DNA of 64,000 nucleotides, from positions 94,935 to 158,934 of the forward strand of contig CAKOOJ010000003.1 of NCBI GenBank assembly GCA_934098385.1. The letters run 5' to 3'. Made by a program: the position numbers and the translations under genes. Below the pieces are notes generated by a model. It did not search any database. It had not been told where the DNA came from and saw nothing but the letters and a program-made list of their open reading frames with translations. This document shows positions 1 through 9,091 of this stretch, in pieces. Positions within the stretch are counted from its first letter, which is position 1, and every line of letters begins with the position of its first letter. This DNA is from an uncultured Bacilli bacterium. GTDB lineage: Bacteria; Bacillota_I; Bacilli_A; RF39; UBA660.

Positions 1-542
1 TTTTCTAGTTTACCATATATTAAAAATATCAGACTTGCTAAATATATTCCTAAAGTATTTGGATAGTTGAAGTTAGCTAATATTCCTTCATCTCTATAAA
101 TTATTCTAAATGAATCATAGTTTGAAATATAATTCCATATAAAATTAAAATATATTCTATCTATAGCTATTACTATTACAGGTATAGATGAATATATAAT
201 TATATTAACTAATTTATCTTTGTTATTTATGCTTAAATTTTTTGCATAGAAATATAAAATAATTATATCAATATTTTCTAATATTCCTCTATATACATTT
301 GAAAGAGAAACAAATTTATTAAATATTAAGGGTATAAATGAACTAAGCATGTATATTAAAAATATAATATCTATTTTATTGTTGATAAATATATATTTTT
401 TTCTATTAAAAAAAATATATATTATATTAATTAATATAATTATTACATTAACAAATATTAATGGTTGTGTGATATCACTTCCAATAAATATATTTAATAT
501 TAATAAAATTATATACATTAATATGTACCATATATTTTTCAT
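1..542 (-). CDS. Wzy/O-antigen-ligase-like membrane protein, 3' end outside window
   Basis: Open minus-strand frame of about 180 codons with no stop before the window edge. It starts at the ATG at 542-540, behind an AGAGGT ribosome binding site. The product is almost entirely hydrophobic helices with short polar loops. Near the cut end it reads NYPNTLGIYLASLIFL, which resembles the N-P-N-x-x-G stretch of polysaccharide polymerases and O-antigen ligases. It lies downstream of the capsule genes in the same orientation, so a role in polymer assembly or ligation is likely. Another Wzy-like protein lies at 7881-9089, so this one may be a ligase or a second polymerase. Only the N-terminal part is visible, so the family call is moderate. 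Confidence 0.6.
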   Translation of the reverse strand, partial: MKNIWYILMYIILLILNIFIGSDITQPLIFVNVIIILINIIYIFFNRKKYIFINNKIDIIFLIYMLSSFIPLIFNKFVSLSNVYRGILENIDIIILYFYAKNLSINNKDKLVNIIIYSSIPVIVIAIDRIYFNFIWNYISNYDSFRIIYRDEGILANFNYPNTLGIYLASLIFLIYGKLE

Positions 543-574
543 ATTTACCTCTTATTTTTTAATATAATATAACC

Positions 575-596
575 CCCTAATTTATAAAAATTAGGG
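575..596. terminator. hairpin between surface protein gene and the edge polymerase gene
   Basis: Nine-base-pair stem CCCTAATTT/AAATTAGGG with a four-base loop, just after the surface-protein stop codon. On the minus strand the following sequence is T/A-rich, not a pure T-run, so it may be a weak terminator or an mRNA-processing hairpin. Confidence 0.45.
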
Positions 597-624
597 ATAA
601 TAAGTAATTTGGAATAATTAACTT

Positions 625-2226
625 TTATTTAAAAACGTATGCATTAGTTTTTAGTCCATTTCCACTTGCTATTTCAACATTATTTTTTATTATTATTGAT
701 GGACGTGCATATAATAAGCCCGATATATTTTCCCCATAAGAAGTAGGAACATAATGTGATGAAACTTTATTTGAAATAACTGCGTAACTAGTATAATAAC
801 TGTTAGGATCACTAACAGAAGCAGTTTCAGCTAAAGTAGCACCTCCATATAAAGTAGTATTTTTTGTTAATGTCCAATAATCTTTGTTTGAACCATTATT
901 TAAATATGAATTATTATTGCTAGAGTTCATTCCAGAATACCAAACTTCATTAGCAGTTAATGTTGCTACGTTCATTGTTTCTCCATTTTTAAATTTTGGT
1001 GCTAGTGTTCCTAGACATTTGAATGTGTCCGATTGTTTATAAAAGTTATGGCCGGCTACACGACAAGTTTTATTACCACTAGGACACCCTTCTTTGCTTA
1101 TTATTATATCACCGTCGTACATAACTCCGCTCTCATAATAATTATAGAATTCTGCTACTTCTTCTTTTTGGTCGTTAAGACACCAACTATCATTTGTTAA
1201 ATATTTTTCTTGTAAAGCAGAAGAGATTTTTTCTGTTTGAAACTTATAAAATGCATCTTTTAAATAACCGTCTAAATATTCATAATCATGCTCTTTATCA
1301 CTCCAAGCGTATAATTTATATTTATTACCATCTTGAGTAGAATAATCTCCTATATTAGATGTTTTACAAGTATTGTTTTGATCTTCTAAAACTAGTTTTA
1401 TTGAACCATTACCTTGTATTCTAACTATTCTCCAGCACATTCCAGCGAAATCAACATAATTATCTGTTACAGCGCCTCTATAATAATAACTAATTCCAAA
1501 ATCATCTACAGCAAAACTTAATTCTTTTTCATCTCCTGTACTCGCCTCTGTAATTGGCTTAGATTTTGGAGTTGATAAGAATTTTGTACCATTAGTATTA
1601 TTTTGAGCGTTATTTATTATGTGATATGCTAATGAATTTTTATTTGAAGAATATGGATTAAGTCCATCAGAATTAACTATATTTACTTTTGCGCTGAATG
1701 TTTTTCCCATATCTTCTGATTGATCAACATCTAAATTCTTATAAGTTACTGTTAATGAATATGTTTGAGTCATATTGATATCAATAGAATTACTTATTAA
1801 TAGTGATACATCCGATGTTGATGGAAATGTTGTTTCTGTTGATACTCCATTACAAGTACCAGTTTCAGTAGTTTCACCTGTTTTATATTGTTTACATGTC
1901 AATGTATATACTAAGTCATCTTTTCTACTTAATTCATTGACTACATTTTGTAATACAGCACTATAATCTACTTTCTTATTTCCTTTATTTGTTGCACTAA
2001 AAGTTTTTTCTACACTATATCCTGGTTCAGCATTTTCTATACCTTTTATAACATTTGTATCTTCACTATATTCTAGTATTAAATTTGCAGTTGTAACTTC
2101 TATAGATTTATTATTTTCATTTCCTTTTATCTTTGTTAAAAAGTATGCATAAGTTAATCCTACTAATATCAATAATACTAAAAATATACCAGTTACACTT
2201 ACTATAATCCTTTGTTTTCTGTTCAT
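625..2226 (-). CDS. membrane-anchored surface protein, SipW/TasA-like N-terminus
   Basis: 533 residues. A single N-terminal membrane segment (about residues 8-28, IIVSVTGIFLVLLILVGLTYAYF) is followed by a long polar, Asn/Ser/Thr-rich extracellular part. The segment and the following N-K-S-I-E-V-T-T-A-N-L beta-strand resemble the signal/anchor region of TasA/camelysin-type surface proteins. A central region around residues 245-290 contains a CWRIVRI motif, and several Cys pairs follow (CLND, GCPSGNKTCRVAG, FKCLGT) that could form disulfides. No catalytic motif is recognised. The start has an AAGGGA-type site upstream. It follows the heparinase-family gene by about 50 bases and is probably displayed on the cell surface together with the polysaccharide. 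Function unknown. Confidence 0.6.
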   Translation of the reverse strand: MNRKQRIIVSVTGIFLVLLILVGLTYAYFLTKIKGNENNKSIEVTTANLILEYSEDTNVIKGIENAEPGYSVEKTFSATNKGNKKVDYSAVLQNVVNELSRKDDLVYTLTCKQYKTGETTETGTCNGVSTETTFPSTSDVSLLISNSIDINMTQTYSLTVTYKNLDVDQSEDMGKTFSAKVNIVNSDGLNPYSSNKNSLAYHIINNAQNNTNGTKFLSTPKSKPITEASTGDEKELSFAVDDFGISYYYRGAVTDNYVDFAGMCWRIVRIQGNGSIKLVLEDQNNTCKTSNIGDYSTQDGNKYKLYAWSDKEHDYEYLDGYLKDAFYKFQTEKISSALQEKYLTNDSWCLNDQKEEVAEFYNYYESGVMYDGDIIISKEGCPSGNKTCRVAGHNFYKQSDTFKCLGTLAPKFKNGETMNVATLTANEVWYSGMNSSNNNSYLNNGSNKDYWTLTKNTTLYGGATLAETASVSDPNSYYTSYAVISNKVSSHYVPTSYGENISGLLYARPSIIIKNNVEIASGNGLKTNAYVFK

Positions 2227-2277
2227 TTTCTTTTATTCCCTTCTTTATTATATATCAATTAAATTATATAAAAGTTG

Positions 2278-4074
2278 TTATATATTTGTCAATGTTATTT
2301 TTGTAATAAATTTATTAGATTTTGTTTTTATTCTTATACTTTTCATTTTTTTCTCTGTATTATATTTTGGGGAATATTTATTATCTATTTTATTAATGGT
2401 ATAAGGTTCGTTTGAAATATAATTTATTTTGACATATTTATTATCATCTAAAATATTAAAATTAATTATTTTATTACATTCTTTATTAAATTCGTCTATT
2501 ATTATAAGTTTATTTTTTTTATTAAATATAAATGTTCTAGTATGTATTATTTTCTTATAACCATTATGAGACACTTTTAATATTATTTCATCTTTTTTAT
2601 TTTTATATTCTAATATCTTGCATTTATAACTTTTTCCCCATAAAAATGGTCCCAATATTTTTGCTTGATCTTTATTATTTATTTCTACTGTATTATGGTT
2701 AATTGTTTTTCTATAGTAATTTCTAGCCTCTATGTTATTATGATATACATATGTTCCCGGATCAATAAATATTATTTTATTATTTATTGATAATATAAAA
2801 CTTAATGCATCTGCGTGACCATGAGCTTTTATACTTTTATAACCCAAATTACCATGATCTATTGCTATTTTTACTTTATTATCCATACTATTTAATATAG
2901 TAACTCCAGATTTATAACAAATATTATTATATTCTTTTATGTTATTTTTTTTATTATTTATTTGTTTTTCTTTGTATAACCAGTTTATATTTTCATTATT
3001 ACAATTTTTTATATATTGTTTATTTAAAATTATACTATATAGTGATAATACGTATTCTAAATAATTAACATTACCATTTATATCTAATATTTTACCTTCA
3101 TCATTGTCTCCAAAAATTATAATATTATCCCCTATTTTTAAATTATAAATGTAACCAATCATTTTTTTTAATAAAGTATACCAATTACTTGGTATATAAA
3201 TATTATTATTTTTAAGTAATCTTATACTTAGTCCCATAGCTTCTAAATAAAATAATTGATAATGAGTAGACATTTCTTTATTAATTCCATCTTTGTAATT
3301 TTGTTTATATAATTCTTTATTCAATATTTTATAACCTTTGTTTAACCATTTTTTGTAATTAAATAATATACCACTCTGTAATAAAATATAACTTTCTATA
3401 ATTAAATGATTATTTGCAGAGGAATATTTGGAATAATGTTTATAAATATAGTCTGTCATATTTATTATACTTATTTTTATTTTATTAAGTATTTCTTTAT
3501 TTATATCAGTTTTATATAAAAATGCATAAGCATATGTCCAACTGTTACATCTAATAGCTATTTCCATGATGCTTGTCCAACTTATTCCATGCAAAAAAAG
3601 ATTATTTTCATTATAATTATTAAATAAATATATAAATTCTTTTAAATATTTTTTATTTTTTGTTATAAAGTAATTTTTTGATAATATAATAAATTGATAA
3701 TGTCTATTTAATTCCCAATTAATTCTTGCATCACCATATAATATATTGTTTTTATAATTTAAATTATAAGATAATGTATCTGGATATATATTATTTTTAT
3801 TAAAACAGTAATTCCAACTAGTTTTATATTTATTATATTTATAATTCCCTAATAATTTTACATTTGTATTAAGTGTATAATTTTTATTATTATAATTTAT
3901 ATTTAATTTATTAATATTTATATTAATTTTTCTTAATTTTCCACTTAAAACTTTATCATATATTTTTATGTTTTTATATTTTTTAGATTCATAAATATAT
4001 TTTATTTTTTGTTTAATTCTCCAGATTATTTCTAATAAATTCATGGTTTTTAATCTATAAATATACCATTTCAT
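2278..4074 (-). CDS. heparinase II/III (alginate-lyase-like) family protein
   Basis: About 598 residues. An N-terminal all-alpha part carries conserved patterns (INWELNRHYQFIILS; WTYAYAF), and a C-terminal beta part has GHADALSFILS, FIDPGTYVY and NHNTVEIN, the hallmark region of heparinase II/III proteins. Family members cleave or remodel uronic-acid polysaccharides; many in capsule loci are secreted or membrane-linked partners of synthesis. There is no clear signal peptide. The ATG at 4074 overlaps the preceding gene's stop as TAATG; a TTG two codons upstream is a less likely start. Position after the AlgD-like and ManC genes suggests it acts on the polymer made by this locus. Substrate is inferred. 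Confidence 0.75.
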   Translation of the reverse strand: MKWYIYRLKTMNLLEIIWRIKQKIKYIYESKKYKNIKIYDKVLSGKLRKINININKLNINYNNKNYTLNTNVKLLGNYKYNKYKTSWNYCFNKNNIYPDTLSYNLNYKNNILYGDARINWELNRHYQFIILSKNYFITKNKKYLKEFIYLFNNYNENNLFLHGISWTSIMEIAIRCNSWTYAYAFLYKTDINKEILNKIKISIINMTDYIYKHYSKYSSANNHLIIESYILLQSGILFNYKKWLNKGYKILNKELYKQNYKDGINKEMSTHYQLFYLEAMGLSIRLLKNNNIYIPSNWYTLLKKMIGYIYNLKIGDNIIIFGDNDEGKILDINGNVNYLEYVLSLYSIILNKQYIKNCNNENINWLYKEKQINNKKNNIKEYNNICYKSGVTILNSMDNKVKIAIDHGNLGYKSIKAHGHADALSFILSINNKIIFIDPGTYVYHNNIEARNYYRKTINHNTVEINNKDQAKILGPFLWGKSYKCKILEYKNKKDEIILKVSHNGYKKIIHTRTFIFNKKNKLIIIDEFNKECNKIINFNILDDNKYVKINYISNEPYTINKIDNKYSPKYNTEKKMKSIRIKTKSNKFITKITLTNI

Positions 4075-5378
4075 TACCAACTAATTCCTTCATATATGCC
4101 ATCATATTCTTTGTCGATTTGATTTACTAGATCAATTATTATTTTATTATTATATTTTGTTAATATTTTATTATAATCTTTATCTTTATTGGTAATTATT
4201 ATAATATCACTATCATTAATACTATTTAAATTATTTGTTAATAAATTATACAAATAATTATATTCTTTTTTGTTATTTATATTATTCGTTACAGATTTAT
4301 ATACTAATTTGTCATATATTTTAATATTATATTTTTCTTTTATTAATTTGTTTATAACTTCTATTATAGGGCTGTATCTTAAATCATCTGTACCACTTTT
4401 AAAACTTAATCCTAATATTATTATATTTTTTTTATTATATTTTTTTATTATATTAATTGCATTTTTTATTTGTATATTGTTTGATTTATCTATATTATCT
4501 ATTATTGGTGTTTTTAATCCGTTTTCTTTAGATATTGTTTTTAATGCTCTTAAATCCTTTGGTAAACATGATCCTCCATAAGCAAATCCAGGTTTAAAAT
4601 AATATGGAGAAATATTTAATATTTTATCTTTACAAAATATTTCCATAACTTTATGACTATCTAAATTTAAACTTTTACATATATTACCAACTTCGTTTGC
4701 AAAAACTATTTTTAATGCATGATAAGAATTATTTATGTATTTTATTATTTCAGTTTCTTCTATGTTAGTAAATATAATTTCTCCATTAACGTTTTCATAT
4801 AATTTTTTTAAAAGATTTTCTATTTTTTTATTATCAGTTCCTATAAGAGTATATGGTGGATTTAGAAAATCATTAACTGCACTACCTTCTCTTAAAAACT
4901 CTGGATTATTAACAACACAGAAATCTACATTATGTTTTTTTAATGAATATTTTTCAATTATATTTATTACTTTAAGTACTGTACCTGGTTTAGTAGTACT
5001 TCTTATAGCTATTGTGTGAAATTCTTGTTTATCTTTTAATACTTTTCCAACTTCTTTTGCAATATCATATATTTGACTCAAATCTAATTCATTATTTTCA
5101 TTTAAAGGTGTTCCTACTGTAATTATTGTTAAATTACTATTATTTAATGCATATTGTATATCACAAGTTGCAGATATTAAATTATTTTTATATGATTCTT
5201 CTATTAATTTATCTACATCTTTTTCTATAATTGTAGCAATACCTTTATTTATTAAATTTACTTTATTAATATCTTTATCTACACCTATTATTTTATAACC
5301 AAAATTTGATAAACATGCCATATTAACGCATCCAACATATCCTAATCCTATTATACTTATATTTTTAATTTTTTTCAT
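4074..5378 (-). CDS. GDP-mannose 6-dehydrogenase-like (AlgD-type) nucleotide-sugar dehydrogenase
   Basis: 434 residues. The N-terminal Rossmann domain has IIGLGYVG and an acidic VDKD end of the second strand. The central domain has NNPEFLREGSA, and the catalytic Cys is in YGGSCLPKDLRAL (about residues 267-279). The C-terminal domain has LGLSFKSGTDDLRYSPIIE. The SCLPKD form, the GTDDLRxSP stretch and the terminal GISW resemble Pseudomonas AlgD (GDP-mannose to GDP-mannuronate) more than UDP-glucose dehydrogenases, which usually carry C-F-P-K-D. The gene overlaps the guanylyltransferase gene by 14 bases, which supports a GDP-mannose substrate. UDP-glucose or UDP-ManNAc oxidation remains possible. 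Confidence 0.75.
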   Translation of the reverse strand: MKKIKNISIIGLGYVGCVNMACLSNFGYKIIGVDKDINKVNLINKGIATIIEKDVDKLIEESYKNNLISATCDIQYALNNSNLTIITVGTPLNENNELDLSQIYDIAKEVGKVLKDKQEFHTIAIRSTTKPGTVLKVINIIEKYSLKKHNVDFCVVNNPEFLREGSAVNDFLNPPYTLIGTDNKKIENLLKKLYENVNGEIIFTNIEETEIIKYINNSYHALKIVFANEVGNICKSLNLDSHKVMEIFCKDKILNISPYYFKPGFAYGGSCLPKDLRALKTISKENGLKTPIIDNIDKSNNIQIKNAINIIKKYNKKNIIILGLSFKSGTDDLRYSPIIEVINKLIKEKYNIKIYDKLVYKSVTNNINNKKEYNYLYNLLTNNLNSINDSDIIIITNKDKDYNKILTKYNNKIIIDLVNQIDKEYDGIYEGISW

Positions 5379-6411
5379 ATTTTATCTCACTTCTATCACT
5401 GTCTTTTAATTTTAATACTATTTCTTTAATATCTTCCGTATTTTTTTTATTGCATACTAATAGTACATCATTAGTTTCTACAATTATTATATCTTTAATT
5501 CCTACAGTTGCAATAAGTTTATTACTCGAATTAATTAAACAATTTTTTGTATTAATTGATATTACATCTCCACTTACTATATTATTATTTTTATCTACTT
5601 CTTTAATATCAAAAAATGAATTAAATGATCCAACATCATTCCATATAAAATCACCTTTAATTACATCAAGTTCATTTTTTATGGAACATGGTTCAAGTAC
5701 GCTATAATCAAATGATATATTCTCAATATTTTTATATATATTTTTATTATTTGTATCAATATATTTTGTTATATCTTCATAAATATTTTTTTTGTATTTT
5801 TTTATTTTTTTTAGAATATCATTTATATCACCTATTATTATTCCACTATTCCATAAGTAATTATTTTCTATATATTTTTTTGCAATTTTTAAATTTGGCT
5901 TTTCTACAAATTTAATAACTTTATTAATATTTTTATTATTTTTTCTGTATTTTATATATCCATAACTAGTACTTGGATGCGTAGGTTTTATACCTAAAAT
6001 TAATAATTTATTATTTTTAATATTATTAAATGCATAGTTAATGCATATATTATATTCTTTAATATCTCCTACAAATGAATCTGAGGGTGTTATTATTATA
6101 TTACCTTTTTTATTAATTTTTTTTAGTGCATATGTGATACATGCAGTGGTATTACGCACAAATGGTTCTTTAATTATATTTTGTTTTGGGATTAATTTTT
6201 TTGTCACTTCTAATGTTTGGTTGTAGTATTCTTCAGTAGTAATTATGTATATATTTTGTTTTTTTATTTTATAAGACAATCTATTTATTGTTTCATTTAA
6301 TAATATGCCTTTTCCTGTTATATTTAGAAATTGTTTAGGTTTGTCCCTTCTTGATAGTGGCCATAATCTTGTTCCACTACCTCCTGCCATTATAAGTGCA
6401 TATTCTTGCAT
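5365..6411 (-). CDS. manC: mannose-1-phosphate guanylyltransferase
   Basis: 348 residues from the chosen ATG at 6411, which has a GAAGGTGA site seven bases upstream; an in-frame ATG at 6450 lacks one. The N-terminal nucleotidyltransferase motif MAGGSGTRLWPLSRRDKPKQ is complete, and later signatures FVEKPN, LWNSGI and WNDVGSF match GDP-mannose pyrophosphorylases. It would make GDP-mannose from mannose-1-phosphate and GTP in the cytoplasm. The length is that of the single-function form: the C-terminal cupin isomerase domain of bifunctional AlgA/ManC (about 480 residues) is absent, so mannose-6-phosphate must come from elsewhere. First gene after the flippase terminator; it overlaps the AlgD-like gene. 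Confidence 0.88.
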   Translation of the reverse strand: MQEYALIMAGGSGTRLWPLSRRDKPKQFLNITGKGILLNETINRLSYKIKKQNIYIITTEEYYNQTLEVTKKLIPKQNIIKEPFVRNTTACITYALKKINKKGNIIITPSDSFVGDIKEYNICINYAFNNIKNNKLLILGIKPTHPSTSYGYIKYRKNNKNINKVIKFVEKPNLKIAKKYIENNYLWNSGIIIGDINDILKKIKKYKKNIYEDITKYIDTNNKNIYKNIENISFDYSVLEPCSIKNELDVIKGDFIWNDVGSFNSFFDIKEVDKNNNIVSGDVISINTKNCLINSSNKLIATVGIKDIIIVETNDVLLVCNKKNTEDIKEIVLKLKDSDRSEIKYEKN

Positions 6412-6498
6412 ATAATCACCTTCTTTATAATTTTTATAATAACATATCATTTTTTTGTTGTAAATTGATTTTAACTACTTTATTTATAGCTATATAAA

Positions 6499-6534
6499 AA
6501 ATTAAATTAGCTGTGAATAACTAATTTAATTTTT
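6499..6534 (-). terminator. Rho-independent terminator after the flippase gene
   Basis: Long A/T-rich stem (AAATTAAATTAG paired with CTAATTTAATTT) overlapping the flippase stop codon and followed on the minus strand by a short T-run. It separates wzx from manC, so the downstream genes may need their own promoter or read-through. Boundaries could be off by two bases. Confidence 0.6.
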
Positions 6535-7897
6535 TATTAATGATTTTTTTATTTATAATTAAATATATTGAATTTAATAATATGTATATAATTATACCTA
6601 ATATCACTTTAATTATTATATTATTTATCATAACTAATATTAATAGCATTATAATTCCATTTAATATATAACATAATATATTAAAATATATTTTTTTTAC
6701 ATTTATTTTGAGATTTATAGTTTGATATATAGCAACAATAATTTCAGATATTACAGTTGCTATTGCAGCTCCTATACTACTATATTTAACTATTAAAAAT
6801 AAGTTTAAAGATAAATTAATAATTGCACCATACAAAACAGATTTTAAATATATTTTATCTTTTTCTTTAGGTATAAAATATAACCATCTTAAACTATTTG
6901 ACCAAGATATAATGGGAATAGTTACACAAAGTATATTTGATAATAATATAGTATTGATATATTCTTTTCCAAAAAATATCGGTACAAATTGTTTTATTAT
7001 TGAAAACATACCAAACATTATCCCTATACTTAACATCATAACAAAATTAATTGTTTTATTAAATAATTGTTTATATGATTCTTTCTTATTAACAATATAT
7101 GTTATTCGAGGATGAATTATTGTGAGAATTGATGTAATTATTCCTAAAGTTATAACAACTAATTTAGTTGCACATTCATAAAACCCTACATCTTGTTTAG
7201 TTTTTATTATACCTAACATAATTTTATCCATTTGTTGATATATACTTGAGGCTATAATTGGTATGAATAAAACTATACATTTTTTTATATTATTTTGTAT
7301 TAGTTTTTTATTTAAAGTTTTTATTTTAAATTTATTTATAATTAATAAATATAATATAAAATTACAAACTATATCTTGAGAACATTTAAATAATATAAAT
7401 ACATTTAAATCTTTTTCTTGCTTTACAAAAATAAATATTAATATTAATGTTGCTAATCTATTTAATGTATTTAAAATTATTGGAGTTTTAAATTTTTCTC
7501 TCCCATAATAATACCAATTAATATCAAATATACAATTAATAATATTAATTAAAAATATTGTGGATGTTATTTTATACTTTGAAATAATAATTATTATTAA
7601 ATATAATAGACACATTACTAAAGATAATATTAATTGTATTACATAGATATTTGAAAATATTTTATTTATATTTTTATTATTTCTATTTTTAGATATTATT
7701 CTATTACCGTAAATATTTATTCCAAACATACCTATGTATGTGAAATATAAAACTATTGAGGAATAGTATGAATATATACCTATACCTGTAGGTTTTAAAA
7801 TTCTTGTTGCATATGGTGTTATAATTAATGGAAATACAAGTATTAAAAATTGATGAATTAATTTATATATAAGGTTAATTTTAATATCTTTTTTCAT
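6521..7897 (-). CDS. polysaccharide flippase (Wzx/MATE-type)
   Basis: 458 residues with about twelve to fourteen hydrophobic helices. The N-terminus (KINLIYKLIHQFLILVFPLIITPYATRILKPTGIGIYSY) is the characteristic first-helix region of Wzx-type flippases (PST family), with the P-Y-x-x-R-x-L and G-x-G motifs. The family moves undecaprenyl-diphosphate-linked repeat units across the membrane. The start is the ATG at 7897, overlapping the end of the polymerase gene by 17 bases, so the two are probably translationally coupled. In a locus with a Wzy-like polymerase and a Wzz-like protein this completes a Wzx/Wzy-dependent pathway. Confidence 0.85.
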   Translation of the reverse strand: MKKDIKINLIYKLIHQFLILVFPLIITPYATRILKPTGIGIYSYYSSIVLYFTYIGMFGINIYGNRIISKNRNNKNINKIFSNIYVIQLILSLVMCLLYLIIIIISKYKITSTIFLINIINCIFDINWYYYGREKFKTPIILNTLNRLATLILIFIFVKQEKDLNVFILFKCSQDIVCNFILYLLIINKFKIKTLNKKLIQNNIKKCIVLFIPIIASSIYQQMDKIMLGIIKTKQDVGFYECATKLVVITLGIITSILTIIHPRITYIVNKKESYKQLFNKTINFVMMLSIGIMFGMFSIIKQFVPIFFGKEYINTILLSNILCVTIPIISWSNSLRWLYFIPKEKDKIYLKSVLYGAIINLSLNLFLIVKYSSIGAAIATVISEIIVAIYQTINLKINVKKIYFNILCYILNGIIMLLILVMINNIIIKVILGIIIYILLNSIYLIINKKIINKKLN

Positions 7898-9089
7898 AAC
7901 ATTTCTTCCCTAGTATGTTTTCGCAATATATTATTGTTAAATATAATTGTAATGTTTCATTATTATAAGAAACCATAAATAAATCTGTAACTATTATACA
8001 TATAAATATTATAAATATTTGAATGTCTATTGGATTTTTATTTTTTATTCTTTTTAAAACCGAAACAAATATATTAAAATGGAGTGAGTAATATAAGATT
8101 GTTCCAATTATTCCTAGGTCCGCAAGTAATTCTAAAAATGTGTTTTCAGCCCATACAAATTCAGTAGAATTTACATATTGATATCCTCCAAGTCCTATTC
8201 CTATTATCGGATGCGATAGAAAAACATTCCAAGAATCTTTTAAAAAGTTCATTCTTGATACTGTTGATGGATCTACTGTTACTTTTAAATTATCAAAAAA
8301 ATAACTTAACATTTGTAACATTCTAATACCTATTATATTATATAAAATGTTTACTTTTAGAATTAATATGAATAATAATATAATAAATATTAATCCTAAA
8401 AATATATTTTTCATAATATCTTTCCTATTTTTTATTTTAAAAAGTAGAAGTAATGGTATAGAAATTGCTAAATATATTATCTGTTTTTTTGATCCTGAAA
8501 AAAATGAAAATAAAGTGAATAGTGTTAATAGAAAAATTTTTACTCTTTTATTTTTGATAAAATTTGATGTTATAATAAATATCCCGACTATCCCTAATAC
8601 GTGCGTGATTCCAGTATTACCATATGTATGATCTTGACTATGTGCTAGGTAATTACCTACTCTTTTTTTCCCCCATGCTTCAATCGGTACGTTTATCAAC
8701 AATCTTATACATAAAATAATACTAGCAATTATCATATAATATATTGTTTTTTTTAAATTATTTTTATCTCTAATGTATAATATAATTGTTAAACATATTG
8801 TTAATCTATAAAGTAATCTAAACACTAATGGATTTATTATATCTTTATTTAATGCCCATATTGTACTTAGTAAACCAAAAAGAATTAATGCTATTTTATT
8901 TATTAGAAAAGGAATAATATTTTTTGATAACTTATTTTTTTTATAAGTTGATATTACTTCGTAAATAAATGAAATAATGGTCATAATATATATCATTATT
9001 GGATAATCTTTAAATCCTAGTATTGTTACTATTAATAGTAATATTATTATATCTTCTAAATTTGTTATATATTTTCTGTATGTATTCAT
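7881..9089 (-). CDS. Wzy-type O-antigen polymerase/ligase family protein
   Basis: 402 residues, about ten to twelve membrane helices with one larger extracytoplasmic loop. The region around residues 285-325 (DSWNVFLSHPIIGIGLGGY followed by WAENTFLELLADLGIIGTILY) is the diagnostic H-P-x-x-G-x-G plus E-x-x-x-N-x-x-L-x-x-x-x-x-x-G signature of the Wzy_C/O-antigen ligase superfamily. The protein would polymerise lipid-linked repeat units on the outer face of the membrane. Start at the ATG at 9089 with GAGGT upstream; only two bases separate it from the glycosyltransferase gene. A second family member begins at 542. Confidence 0.8.
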   Translation of the reverse strand: MNTYRKYITNLEDIIILLLIVTILGFKDYPIMIYIMTIISFIYEVISTYKKNKLSKNIIPFLINKIALILFGLLSTIWALNKDIINPLVFRLLYRLTICLTIILYIRDKNNLKKTIYYMIIASIILCIRLLINVPIEAWGKKRVGNYLAHSQDHTYGNTGITHVLGIVGIFIITSNFIKNKRVKIFLLTLFTLFSFFSGSKKQIIYLAISIPLLLLFKIKNRKDIMKNIFLGLIFIILLFILILKVNILYNIIGIRMLQMLSYFFDNLKVTVDPSTVSRMNFLKDSWNVFLSHPIIGIGLGGYQYVNSTEFVWAENTFLELLADLGIIGTILYYSLHFNIFVSVLKRIKNKNPIDIQIFIIFICIIVTDLFMVSYNNETLQLYLTIIYCENILGKKCYEKRY

Positions 9090-9091
9090 TT

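Noticed and set aside
349..567. Open plus-strand frame of 72 residues at the left edge
   Set aside because: It is a reading-frame shadow of the minus-strand membrane protein at 1-542; low complexity, no ribosome binding site.
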